64,000 nt of DNA from JACNKJ01 sp964344565. GTDB taxonomy: Bacteria; Krumholzibacteriota; Krumholzibacteriia; JACNKJ01. Position numbers and translations under genes: made by a program. A model generated the notes under the pieces. The model had not been told where the DNA came from. It was given only the letters and a program-made list of their open reading frames with translations, and did no database searches. Positions within the stretch are counted from its first letter, which is position 1. Each line of letters begins with the position of its first letter. Positions 40,520 through 49,294 of this stretch are shown here, piece after piece. Location: assembly GCA_964344565.1 (NCBI GenBank), contig CAYFNT010000005.1, positions 62,001 through 126,000 of the forward strand, written 5' to 3'.

Positions 40520-43033
40520 ATGACCATTCGATACCTCATCGACGCTCCCGAGCAGGAGGGCGCCTGGGTCCTCGACACCAGGGGGCAGGACGGCCCGCGC
40601 AGCCTGCCCGCGGCCCTCTTCCTCGAGCTCTTCGATCCCGGCGGCGAGCTGGTTCGCACCTGGCCGGAACTGGACGAATCCGCCCGCCTCGCGGCCCTCG
40701 AGCAGTTGCCCCTGAGCCGGCTCATGCCCGAGGACTGGGGGGCCCTGTCGAGGATCCTTGCGGTGGTGGAGGACGATCCCTGGGAGCGCTTCTGCGCCGA
40801 GGGCGGCAAACTGGCCGCCGAGGCCAGACTCTCGGGCCTGTCCAAGACGGGGCCCGGGCGGGCGCCCAATCCCTACGGCATTGGCGATCTGAGCCGGGGC
40901 GAGGAGATCCTTCACGAGTTCTTCGGGCGGCAGGGCCTGTTGGCGAGAGAGAGGGGCGAGGGCTACGAACCTCGCGAGGGACAGCTCGAGATGGCCCTGG
41001 CCGTGTGGCAATCCCTGGTGTCGGGCCACAATCTTGCCGTGGAAGCGCCCACGGGCATCGGCAAGAGCCTGGCCTATCTGGTGCCCGCGGGACTCTTCTC
41101 CCTCATCACCGGCGAGCGTGTGCTGCTCTCGACCCACACCAAGAATCTGCAGGACCAGCTCCTGGGCGGCGACCTTCCGCTCCTGGAGGAGAGCCGGGAG
41201 CTGCCCCTGGAGGCGGTGCTGCTCAAGGGCCGCGAGAACTACGTCTGCCGCCGAAAGCTCGACCGCTATCTGGGCGGACATGCCGAAAGCCGCGAGGAGG
41301 CCTTCGCCATGGCGGCCCTCATCGTCTGGCGGGCACTCAGCGAAAATGGCCTGGCCGAGGAGCTCGACGGGCATCCTCTCCTTCCCGCCGACCTGATCCC
41401 GGGACTGACCGCCCGCACGGGACAGGCCGAGGAATCGCTCTGCTCCCGCGAACGCCGCTGCTTCGTCGGGCAGTGCCGCGAGCGTGCGCGCAAGGCCCAG
41501 CTGGTGGTGGTCAACCATTCGCTCATCTTCGCGGACTATGCGGTGAATCGCATGATCCTCGGCGAATACGGCTATCTGGTCATCGACGAGGCCCATCACC
41601 TCGACGCGGTGGCCACCCGGGCCCTGGGTCTGGACCTCAGCCTGCGGGCTCTGGATCGGCTCTTCCTCGGCGCCGGACCGGAAGGCGCGCGCCCCGGAGG
41701 ACGGCGGGGTTTCCGCGACTGGTTTCCCAAGGCCGCGGACCTCGCGGCCGACTTCCCCACGGCGGGCATCCGCGAGCCCCATGACGAGACCCTCCGCGGG
41801 CTCACCGGCCTGCGCGACGCCTTCCGCGATCTGATGGACGCCATGGCCCAGCTTCCGCCGGTGGAGGGGGAGCTGTCCCGGGTGGGACGGCTGCGCTACC
41901 GGGGCGAGAACGCCCTCTTCGCCGGGCTGGAGCCCCAGCGCGAGCAGATCGGACGCCTGGTCTTCGAGCTGCGCAAGTCCCTGGCGGCCATGTCCAGAGC
42001 CGTCGCCAAACATTCCGCGGCGGAGGAAGCCCATCGCAACGAGGCGGATCTTGCCGACAGCCTGGAGCGCGGCCTGGCCGAGTTCGCCGAGCGTCTGAAC
42101 TTCCTCATGGCGGCCTCCAGCGAGGATCACGTCTACTTCCTGGAGGGCGGGCAGGGCTACGTGCGCGAACTCGTGGCCATGCCCGTGGACGTGCGGGTGG
42201 AACTCGGCGATTTCTTCCGCGAGGGGCTCATGAGCACCGTGCTCACCAGCGCCACCCTGACCGTGGGGGGCGACTTCGCCTATTTCACGTCCAAGAGCGG
42301 TCTGGACCGCAGCGAGCGGGAAACCCATACCCTGGCCCTGGACAGCCCCTTCGACTTCGACGATCAGGCCCGCGTCCTCCTGCCGGCCTTCCTGCCCGAG
42401 CCCGGTCGTCCCGGACATCTGGAACACGGGGCGGCGCTGCTGGCCGAGACCCTGAAGAGCTATCCCCTTTCGGCGCTCCTGCTCTTCACCAGCTACACGG
42501 CCATGCAGAAGACCCTGCGCGGACTGCAGGAGTTCGGCGTGCCCGACGAGCGTCTGATGATGCAGGGCGACGGCCTCGGCCGCGACGCCCTGGCCCGGCG
42601 CTTCCGGGAAACGCCGGGAGGCATCCTGCTGGGGACCAGCAGTTTCTGGGAAGGGGTGGATTTTCCCGGCGAGAGTCTGCAGATTCTTGTGATCACGCGA
42701 CTGCCCTTCGCCGTGCCCACCGAACCGCTGGTGGAGGCCCGTTGCGAGCGCATCGAGACGGAGGGCGGCTCGCCCTTCCCGCAGTACATGATTCCTGAGG
42801 CGGTGCTCAGGTTCCGCCAGGGATTCGGACGGCTCATCCGCAGCCGCCGCGACGAGGGACTGGTTCTGCTCCTGGACAGCCGGCTATCGGCCAAGCGATA
42901 CGGCCAGCGCTTTTTGGCTTCGCTTCCCACCGGCGCCCGGATATGTTTCGACGAGTCCAGTTTCCGGCAGGAACTGCACGACTGGTATGTGAGCCAGCCG
43001 CGGGCGGTACGCGCCGCGGCCGGCGACGATTGA
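40520..43033 (+). CDS. DinG/XPD-family ATP-dependent DNA helicase
   Basis: An 837-residue superfamily 2 helicase. Walker A is APTGIGKS (Lys182), and motif II is VIDEAHHLD (Asp356-Glu-Ala-His). Four Cys between them (ENYVCRRK, then SLCSRERRCFVGQC) match the iron-sulfur cluster of XPD/DinG helicases. C-terminal motifs include LGTSSFWEGVDFPGE and FRQGFGRLIRS. The first 125 residues are unlike E. coli DinG and may be a family-specific extension. It likely unwinds 5'-3' in repair or R-loop removal. GAAAGGA lies before the ATG at 40520. The gap to hutU is ten bases. Confidence 0.93.
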   Translation: MTIRYLIDAPEQEGAWVLDTRGQDGPRSLPAALFLELFDPGGELVRTWPELDESARLAALEQLPLSRLMPEDWGALSRILAVVEDDPWERFCAEGGKLAAEARLSGLSKTGPGRAPNPYGIGDLSRGEEILHEFFGRQGLLARERGEGYEPREGQLEMALAVWQSLVSGHNLAVEAPTGIGKSLAYLVPAGLFSLITGERVLLSTHTKNLQDQLLGGDLPLLEESRELPLEAVLLKGRENYVCRRKLDRYLGGHAESREEAFAMAALIVWRALSENGLAEELDGHPLLPADLIPGLTARTGQAEESLCSRERRCFVGQCRERARKAQLVVVNHSLIFADYAVNRMILGEYGYLVIDEAHHLDAVATRALGLDLSLRALDRLFLGAGPEGARPGGRRGFRDWFPKAADLAADFPTAGIREPHDETLRGLTGLRDAFRDLMDAMAQLPPVEGELSRVGRLRYRGENALFAGLEPQREQIGRLVFELRKSLAAMSRAVAKHSAAEEAHRNEADLADSLERGLAEFAERLNFLMAASSEDHVYFLEGGQGYVRELVAMPVDVRVELGDFFREGLMSTVLTSATLTVGGDFAYFTSKSGLDRSERETHTLALDSPFDFDDQARVLLPAFLPEPGRPGHLEHGAALLAETLKSYPLSALLLFTSYTAMQKTLRGLQEFGVPDERLMMQGDGLGRDALARRFRETPGGILLGTSSFWEGVDFPGESLQILVITRLPFAVPTEPLVEARCERIETEGGSPFPQYMIPEAVLRFRQGFGRLIRSRRDEGLVLLLDSRLSAKRYGQRFLASLPTGARICFDESSFRQELHDWYVSQPRAVRAAAGDD

Positions 43034-43043
43034 GAGGATCCCC

Positions 43044-44720
43044 ATGAAGACTGAACAGCTCGATCTGCGTCCCGGCAAGGTCCGCGCGCCCCGCGGCACC
43101 GAACTGCACTGCAAGGGATGGGCGCAGGAAGCCGCCCTGCGCATGCTCATGAACAATCTCGATCCCGAAGTGGCCGAGATCCCCGAGGAACTGGTGGTCT
43201 ACGGCGGACGGGGCAAGGCCGCCCGCAACCAGGAGGCCTTCGAGGCCATCGTGAAGAGCCTGCTCGAACTCGAGAACGACCACACCCTGCTCGTGCAGTC
43301 GGGCAAGCCCGTGGGCGTCTTCCGCACCCATACGGACGCTCCCCGCGTGCTCATCGTGAACAGCCAGCTCGTGCCGGCCTGGGCAACCTGGGAGAAGTTC
43401 TGGGAACTGGAGAAGCAGGGCCTGATGATGTACGGCCAGATGACGGCCGGATCCTGGATCTACATCGGCACCCAGGGCATCCTGCAGGGCACCTACGAGA
43501 CTCTGGCCGAGGCCGCGAACCAGCATTTCGGCGGCTCGCTCAAGGGCACGCTGACCCTCACCGGCGGACTCGGAGGCATGGGCGGAGCCCAGCCCCTGGC
43601 CGTGACCATGAACGAGGGCGTGGCCCTGGTGGTGGAGGTGGACGAGGACCGCATCGACCGGCGCATCGAGCATCGCTACTGCGACCTGAAGGCCACCGAC
43701 CTCGACGAGGCTCTTCGCCTCTGCGACGAGGCCAAGGCAACGGGCAAGCCCCTCTCGGTGGGGCTCCTGGGCAATGTGGCCGAGGTCTTTCCCGCCATGG
43801 TCCAGCGGGGCATCACCCCCGAGCTGGTCACCGATCAGACCAGCGCCCATGATCCGCTCAACGGATACGTTCCCGCCGGCATGAGCCTGGCCGAGTCCAT
43901 GGCCCTGCGGGAGAGCGACCCGGAGAAGCACGTGAAGCTGGCCTACGCCTCCATGGCCGAGCAGGTCCGCGCCATGCTCGCCATGCAGGAACGCGGCTCG
44001 GTCACCTTCGACTACGGCAACAACCTGCGCGGCGGCGCGGTGGAGGGCGGCGAGAAGAACGCCTTCGACTTTCCGGGCTTCGTGCCGGCCTTCGTGCGGC
44101 CACTATTCTGTGAGGGCAAGGGGCCCTTCCGCTGGGCCGTGCTCTCGGGGGATCCCGAAGACCTGCGCAAGACCGACGAGAAGATCCTCGAACTCTTCCC
44201 CGAGGACGAGGCCCTGGCCCGCTGGATCCGCATGGCCGGCGAGAAGGTTCACTTCCAGGGCCTGCCCAGCCGCATCTGCTGGCTCGGCTACGGCGAGCGC
44301 GAGAAGGCGGGGCTGGCCTTCAACGAACTGGTGGCTTCCGGCGAGGTCAGCGCGCCCATCGTCATCGGGCGGGACCATCTGGACAGCGGCTCGGTGGCCA
44401 GTCCCTATCGGGAGACCGAGGGCATGAAGGACGGCAGCGACGCCGTGGCCGACTGGCCCCTGCTCAACGCCCTGCTCAACGCGGTCAATGGAGTCACCTG
44501 GGTGAGCCTGCATCACGGCGGGGGCGTGGGCATCGGCAACTCGATTCACTCGGGCATGGTGATCATGGCCGACGGCACGCCCGAGGCGAAGGAGCGGCTC
44601 AGCCGGGTGCTCACCGGCGATCCGGGCACCGGCGTCATGCGCCACGCGGACGCGGGCTACGAGAAGGCCATCGCCGTGGCGAAAGAGCGGGGCGTGAAGA
44701 TCCCCATGCTGGAGGACTGA
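43044..44720 (+). CDS. hutU: Urocanate hydratase
   Basis: A 558-residue enzyme, full family length. It converts urocanate to imidazolonepropionate, the second step of histidine breakdown, using a tightly bound NAD. Recognisable blocks are ALRMLMNNLDPEVAEIPEEL, YGGRGKAARN, QMTAGSWIYIGTQGI, TLTGGLGGMGGAQPLA (the NAD-binding Gly-rich loop), GLLGNVAEVFPAM and WVSLHHGGGVGIGNSIHSGM. GAGAGG precedes the ATG. Its stop shares a base with hutI. hutH and hutG are not alongside. Confidence 0.98.
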   Translation: MKTEQLDLRPGKVRAPRGTELHCKGWAQEAALRMLMNNLDPEVAEIPEELVVYGGRGKAARNQEAFEAIVKSLLELENDHTLLVQSGKPVGVFRTHTDAPRVLIVNSQLVPAWATWEKFWELEKQGLMMYGQMTAGSWIYIGTQGILQGTYETLAEAANQHFGGSLKGTLTLTGGLGGMGGAQPLAVTMNEGVALVVEVDEDRIDRRIEHRYCDLKATDLDEALRLCDEAKATGKPLSVGLLGNVAEVFPAMVQRGITPELVTDQTSAHDPLNGYVPAGMSLAESMALRESDPEKHVKLAYASMAEQVRAMLAMQERGSVTFDYGNNLRGGAVEGGEKNAFDFPGFVPAFVRPLFCEGKGPFRWAVLSGDPEDLRKTDEKILELFPEDEALARWIRMAGEKVHFQGLPSRICWLGYGEREKAGLAFNELVASGEVSAPIVIGRDHLDSGSVASPYRETEGMKDGSDAVADWPLLNALLNAVNGVTWVSLHHGGGVGIGNSIHSGMVIMADGTPEAKERLSRVLTGDPGTGVMRHADAGYEKAIAVAKERGVKIPMLED

Positions 44721-46009
44721 TGCGCGCGGACTTCCTGCTGCGAAACGCGGGCCAGCTCGCCACGCTGGGAGGCCCAGAGGGGCCGCGGCGAGGCGCGGAC
44801 CTGGGCGAGGTCGGCCTGGTCGAGGGCGGTGCGGTGGCGGCCTTCGAGGGTAAGGTCGTGGCGGCGGGATCCGAGGCCGAGGTGCTGGCGGCGGTGGAGC
44901 CCGAGGCCGGCGCCCTGGAACTGGACGCCGGCGGCGTGCTGGTGACGCCGGGATTCGTGGATCCCCACACCCACGCGCTGTTCGGACGCTATCGCGCCGA
45001 CGAGTACGCCCTGCGCGTGGCCGGGCGTCCCTATGTGGAGATCGCGGCGGCGGGGGGCGGCATCCACGCCAGCGTGCGGGACTTCCGGGAGCGGGACGAT
45101 GCCGAGCTCCTGGCCCTGAGCCGGCCCCGCCTGGCGCGCATGCTGATGAACGGATCCACAACTATCGAAGTGAAAAGCGGTTATGGCCTATCCCTCGAGG
45201 AGGAGTTGAGGGCCATGCTGCTCATCGAGCGCCTGGCCGGCGAATCGCCCGCCACCCTGGTGCCCACCTTCCTGGGCGCCCACGAGATCCCCGTGGAGCA
45301 TCGAGGCGAGGGCCGCAGCGCCTATCTGGACGAGATCTGCCAGGACTGGGTGCCCAAGGCGGCCGCCCAGGGCATCGCCCGATTCGTGGACGTCTTCTGC
45401 GAGCCCACGGTCTTCACCCTCGAAGAGAGCGAACGCATCCTCGCGGCTGCCCAGGGCGAAGGTCTGGGCCTGAAGATCCATGCCGACGAGATCGCCGAGG
45501 GATACGGAGGCGCGGCTCTGGCCGCTCGCATGGGCGCCGCCAGCGCCGATCATCTCATCGTCATGGCCGATAGCGACATGGCCGCCCTGGCCGCCAGCGA
45601 TACCGTGGCGGTGCTCCTGCCCGCCACCAGCCTGGGCCTTGCCTCCACCGATTTCGCGCCGGCGCGGAAGATGGTGGACGAAGGCGTGGCCGTGGCCCTG
45701 GCCACCGACTTCAATCCCGGCAGCTCCGCCTGCGAATCCATGGGCTTCGTGCTCTCCCTGGGCTGCAGCGCCCTGAAGCTCAGCCCCGCCGAGGCTCTCT
45801 GCGCGGCCACCCACAACGCGGCCTGGGCCTGCGGAGAAGGGGAGGCCGCCGGCAGCCTCGTTCCGGGCAAGCGGGCCGACCTGCTCATTCACGACGCCTC
45901 CGACCTGCGCGAGCTTCCCTACCATATGGGCTTCCCCTCGGTGTCCCGCGTCTTCGTGCGGGGGGAGGAAGTGCGATTTCAACCCGAAGAACTGAAGGAC
46001 CTGCAGTAG
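44720..46009 (+). CDS. hutI: Imidazolonepropionase
   Basis: A 429-residue amidohydrolase that opens the imidazolone ring in histidine degradation. The metal-binding VTPGFVDPHTHALFGRYRAD near residue 77, EVKSGYGLSLEEELRAM, LKIHADEIAEGYGG and ATDFNPGSSACESMGF are the expected HutI motifs, with the His and Asp ligands kept. It starts at TGATG directly on the hutU stop. A short N-terminal extension makes it slightly longer than many HutI proteins. The combination with hutU supports use of histidine or urocanate. Confidence 0.97.
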   Translation: MRADFLLRNAGQLATLGGPEGPRRGADLGEVGLVEGGAVAAFEGKVVAAGSEAEVLAAVEPEAGALELDAGGVLVTPGFVDPHTHALFGRYRADEYALRVAGRPYVEIAAAGGGIHASVRDFRERDDAELLALSRPRLARMLMNGSTTIEVKSGYGLSLEEELRAMLLIERLAGESPATLVPTFLGAHEIPVEHRGEGRSAYLDEICQDWVPKAAAQGIARFVDVFCEPTVFTLEESERILAAAQGEGLGLKIHADEIAEGYGGAALAARMGAASADHLIVMADSDMAALAASDTVAVLLPATSLGLASTDFAPARKMVDEGVAVALATDFNPGSSACESMGFVLSLGCSALKLSPAEALCAATHNAAWACGEGEAAGSLVPGKRADLLIHDASDLRELPYHMGFPSVSRVFVRGEEVRFQPEELKDLQ

Positions 46010-46020
46010 AAAGGCATCCC

Positions 46021-46836
46021 TTGCGCTACGACCTGCACATGCACAGCACCGCCTCCGACGGCGCCTTCACTCCGCGAGAGCTCGTGAAACTGGCCGTGGA
46101 GGTGGGGGTCGACGGCATCTCCCTCACCGACCACGATACGGTGGAGGGTCTCGAGGAGACCGGCCGTCTCGCGAGGGAGGCCGGACTCACCTTCATCAAC
46201 GGCATCGAGCTGTCCATCCAGGAGGCCGGCGAGGACATCCACATGCTGGGCTACTTCATCCAGCCCGAGCCGGAGCTGCGCGAGATCCTGGGCGAGATCA
46301 GCGAGATGCGCACCCGCCGCGCCAAACGCATGGTGGAGAAGCTGGCGGGCATCGACAAGCCCATCGACATGGAGGCCGTGCTGCGGCACGCGAACGGCGG
46401 CGAGGTCGGGCGTCCCCATGTGGCGGCGGCCATGGTGGAGGCGGGTCACGTGGGCAGCAACCAGGCGGCCTTCGATCTCTACATCGGCAACGATGGGCCC
46501 GCCTACGAGCCCAAGAGTCTCATGGACGCGGAGCGGGGCATGAATCTGCTCTGGCAGTTCGGCGCGGTGCCGGTGATGGCCCATCCCTGTCTGGTGGATT
46601 ACAAGAAGGTGCTACCGCGTTTCCTCGAGTTGGGCCTGGCGGGGTTGGAGGTGGATCATCCCTCCCAGAGTCTCTGGCAGCGGGCGGAGCTCCGGGCCCT
46701 GGCCGCGGAACTCGATCTGGCGGCCACCGGCGGCAGCGATTTCCACATGCCCGGCCATCCCGCGAAGATCCTGGGATCCTGCGGCGTGAACGCGGCTACC
46801 CTGGAGGAGCTCAAGGGACGCCGTCCCCGTTCTTGA
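46021..46836 (+). CDS. PHP-domain phosphoesterase (RNase AM/TrpH-like)
   Basis: A 271-residue PHP-family metal enzyme. DLHMHSTASDGAFTPRELV carries the first metal ligands, ISLTDHDTVEGL the next, then NGIELSIQ, MAHPCLVDY and GGSDFHMPG complete the set seen in E. coli YciV/RNase AM and in nucleoside 3',5'-bisphosphate phosphatases. It probably removes terminal nucleotides from RNA 5' ends or cleaves small phosphoesters. The TTG start at 46021 lies 12 bases after hutI, with AAAGG upstream. Its place in the hut operon is probably coincidental. Confidence 0.9.
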   Translation: MRYDLHMHSTASDGAFTPRELVKLAVEVGVDGISLTDHDTVEGLEETGRLAREAGLTFINGIELSIQEAGEDIHMLGYFIQPEPELREILGEISEMRTRRAKRMVEKLAGIDKPIDMEAVLRHANGGEVGRPHVAAAMVEAGHVGSNQAAFDLYIGNDGPAYEPKSLMDAERGMNLLWQFGAVPVMAHPCLVDYKKVLPRFLELGLAGLEVDHPSQSLWQRAELRALAAELDLAATGGSDFHMPGHPAKILGSCGVNAATLEELKGRRPRS

Positions 46837-46867
46837 CCTTCCCACGCGCCTGCTCTAGCTTCGCAAT

Positions 46868-47428
46868 ATGACGAGTCTCGCCGCAGATCTTCCCATGCGC
46901 CGACCCGCCCGTGTGGCGCTCTTCGCGGCGCTGGCCGCGGCTTTGGGCTTCCTGTTCTCGCCGATTCCGAACATCGAACTGGTGACCTTCAGCCTTTTCA
47001 CCGCGGGATACGCCCTCGGCCTCGCGGGCGGCACGGCCGCCTCGGTCCTGGCCGTGCTGCTCTACTTCGGCATGAATCCCTACGGCTCGAGCTTCGTGTT
47101 CCCGCCGCTGCTGGTCGCCCAGGTCCTCGCGGGGATCTTCATCGCCGCCCTCGGAGCGACCTACGCGCGATTCTTCCCGGCCGCGCGAATGCGAGGCGCC
47201 GCCGGGCGTCTGGCCCTGCTGCCCTTCGCGGCCCTCTCCGCTCTGGCCCTGCCGCTCTTCCCCTCGATCTCCTTCGCGATGATGTCCGGGGGCGACTGGC
47301 AGGGTTGGGTACTCCTCGGCGTTCTCATGACCAGCTGGGGCTTCGCCTTCAACATCCTGGTCTTCCTCAGCGCCTTCCCCCCTCTGGTCAGACAACTGGC
47401 TCGACTCGACGCCCGGAGCGGCCGATGA
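46868..47428 (+). CDS. ECF-type vitamin transporter S component
   Basis: A 186-residue membrane protein with about five or six hydrophobic segments. PIPNIELVTFSLFTAGYALG followed by LAGGTAASVLAVLLYFGMNP and VFPPLLVAQVLAGIFIAALG fits the S components of energy-coupling factor transporters, which bind vitamins or their precursors in the membrane. The ATPase and T components are not in the window, so it would use a shared module encoded elsewhere. The next gene overlaps by four bases and encodes a TonB-dependent receptor, so the two likely move the same nutrient. Substrate unknown; a cobamide is plausible given the corrinoid cassette nearby. Confidence 0.72.
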   Translation: MTSLAADLPMRRPARVALFAALAAALGFLFSPIPNIELVTFSLFTAGYALGLAGGTAASVLAVLLYFGMNPYGSSFVFPPLLVAQVLAGIFIAALGATYARFFPAARMRGAAGRLALLPFAALSALALPLFPSISFAMMSGGDWQGWVLLGVLMTSWGFAFNILVFLSAFPPLVRQLARLDARSGR

Positions 47429-49245
47429 GGATCGCCACTTTGCTGCTGCTGCTGGCCGCCCTGAGCCCGGCCCTGGAGCTGGGAAGCGAGCTTCCCGATC
47501 CGGCCGCCTGGATCCTCGAAGGCGAATCCCTGCGGGTGCTCCACGCCAACACCCTGGAGCAGCTCCTGCGCGAATCTCCGCTTCTGCGCATCGAAAGCTA
47601 CGGCGGCGCCGCGCTCCCATTCCGAGCCACGGCCGGGCCATGGCTCCAGGACGAGATCCTCATCGTGGTGGACGGGCTGCCCTGGCGCGATCCCTGGACC
47701 GGAGAGATGCAGGTGCCGCACCTGCCCCTGGCCCTCGTCGACCGCCTCGAGTTCACGCGGCGACCTTCGGTGCTGGAGTTCGGATCCGCGGGGTCCTCCG
47801 GCGTTCTGCACGTGACCACGCGCCGGCATGGAGGACGCAAATCCCGGGCGAACTTCCACGTCTGCCCGCTCATGATCGGCGAGCCCTGGACCACGCGTTT
47901 CTCGGTGGAAACGCCTCCCGGCGGCGTGGCCCTGGCGCTGGCCCTGGACAGCTACGATCGCAGCCTCAGCAGCTTCTCCGAGCGTTTGGGAACGACGGCG
48001 GCCCTTCCCGAGGTGACGAGCAGCCAGTGGCGCAGCCTGGTCACGCGGCTCGACCTGCACGGCGGCGCCGCCGGACCCCTGAGTTTCCAGCTGCATCAAT
48101 CCGACGCGTCCTATGTTCTGGACGGCGGTCCCAGCGATTCCCGGGTGTCCAAGCTCTATCGCTTGACCCTCACCGCGCCCGAGACTCCCTGGGGCGATTT
48201 CCTCATCGCCCAGAGTTCGTCGGACCTCGATACCAAGCAGAGTCGTTCGGGCGCGTTGGGCATGCAGCTTCGCTGGGCCGTGCGCAGGCGCTTCCTGGGT
48301 TTGCGGGGCCTCTCGGCCTTTGCCGGCGGCGAGTGGTGGGATCCGGCCTGGGAGGAGGATAACCAGGCGGCCTTGCTGAAGGAACTCGCCCGCTTCTACG
48401 GAGCCCTGGGCTATCGTCTGAATGCCGCCGGCGCGCAGCTGTCCTTGGGCGCAAGGGTCGAGAAGGAGAGCGAGCGGGATCTCGGCCTGGCCTATCAGGT
48501 GAACCTGTCGAAGCCATTCAGCTCCCGGCCCATGCGCATGGAGGCCTTCGCGGCGGGCGGTCGTCATCGGGAGGCCTGGTCGCGGGATCGCTTCGAATCG
48601 GAAACCCTCTGGCCCGGCGATATCGTGAACCCCGGCGCCACCGTGGCGCGAGACTTCCTGCGCGGCGGCCTGAGCCTCGGCGCCTACACCCAGAACTGGA
48701 GCTGGAGTCTCGGCCTGCTAGCCCACGGCGAGGGTGAGCAATGGATCCACGATAGCGAGAATGCGTCCTGGACGGCTCAGCCCTACGCCTCCGGCGGCTC
48801 GATGACATTCGGCGGCCGGGCCCGCCTCGGCGCGCCGGCCCGATGGCTGGACTGGACCATGGACGGCTTCTTCAGGATTCTCGGCGCTGGCCATTCGCGT
48901 CCCTCGGGCTTCCTGGAGGGATCGTTCACCCTCGAGAGCGCCTTCGGGGAGGAGGTGGAGTCGACCCTTCGCTATCCCCAGCGGGCGCGTTTCGGACTGG
49001 ACTACCTGCGCAGCATCGCCGAGGGCGACGGCCACTGGCGCATCGCTTCGCCCCTGGAACTGCGGTGGGGGCCGGAGGCCGAGACCCTGCTGCTCTGGGA
49101 CCTCACCGTGGAGCTTCGCGTGCTGGACGGGCGCCTGTGGTGGCGCATGCGCGATCTGCTTCACCGCGGCGGGCAGGAGATCGAGGGCTATCCGCTGCCG
49201 GGCCGCGAGATCACCGTGGGCGTGGATTGGGTGTTGTTTAACTAG
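47425..49245 (+). CDS. TonB-dependent outer-membrane receptor (BtuB-like plug)
   Basis: A 606-residue protein with a short signal peptide (MRIATLLLLLAALSPALELG). The plug domain (about 35-135) reads LLRESPLLRIESYGG, then DEILIVVDGLPWRDPWTGEM, VDRLEFTRRPSVLEFGSAGS and GVLHVTTRR, the standard order in TonB-dependent receptors. The remainder is a series of long amphipathic strands forming a barrel, ending VGVDWVLFN. No clear TonB box is seen, and the terminal residue is Asn after Phe rather than Phe itself. The size matches BtuB-type receptors more than large sugar receptors. The ATGA overlap with the S-component gene argues for uptake of one common substrate. Confidence 0.83.
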   Translation: MRIATLLLLLAALSPALELGSELPDPAAWILEGESLRVLHANTLEQLLRESPLLRIESYGGAALPFRATAGPWLQDEILIVVDGLPWRDPWTGEMQVPHLPLALVDRLEFTRRPSVLEFGSAGSSGVLHVTTRRHGGRKSRANFHVCPLMIGEPWTTRFSVETPPGGVALALALDSYDRSLSSFSERLGTTAALPEVTSSQWRSLVTRLDLHGGAAGPLSFQLHQSDASYVLDGGPSDSRVSKLYRLTLTAPETPWGDFLIAQSSSDLDTKQSRSGALGMQLRWAVRRRFLGLRGLSAFAGGEWWDPAWEEDNQAALLKELARFYGALGYRLNAAGAQLSLGARVEKESERDLGLAYQVNLSKPFSSRPMRMEAFAAGGRHREAWSRDRFESETLWPGDIVNPGATVARDFLRGGLSLGAYTQNWSWSLGLLAHGEGEQWIHDSENASWTAQPYASGGSMTFGGRARLGAPARWLDWTMDGFFRILGAGHSRPSGFLEGSFTLESAFGEEVESTLRYPQRARFGLDYLRSIAEGDGHWRIASPLELRWGPEAETLLLWDLTVELRVLDGRLWWRMRDLLHRGGQEIEGYPLPGREITVGVDWVLFN

Positions 49246-49294
49246 GCCGGATCCGTCATCAATTGTCGATGAATCCAAGCATCGAGGAGTTTCC

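Noticed and set aside
46811..47641. A minus-strand open frame covering the S-component gene
   Set aside because: The plus-strand protein has clean membrane helices and an ATGA link to the receptor gene; the antisense product is Arg/Gly/Glu-rich without features.
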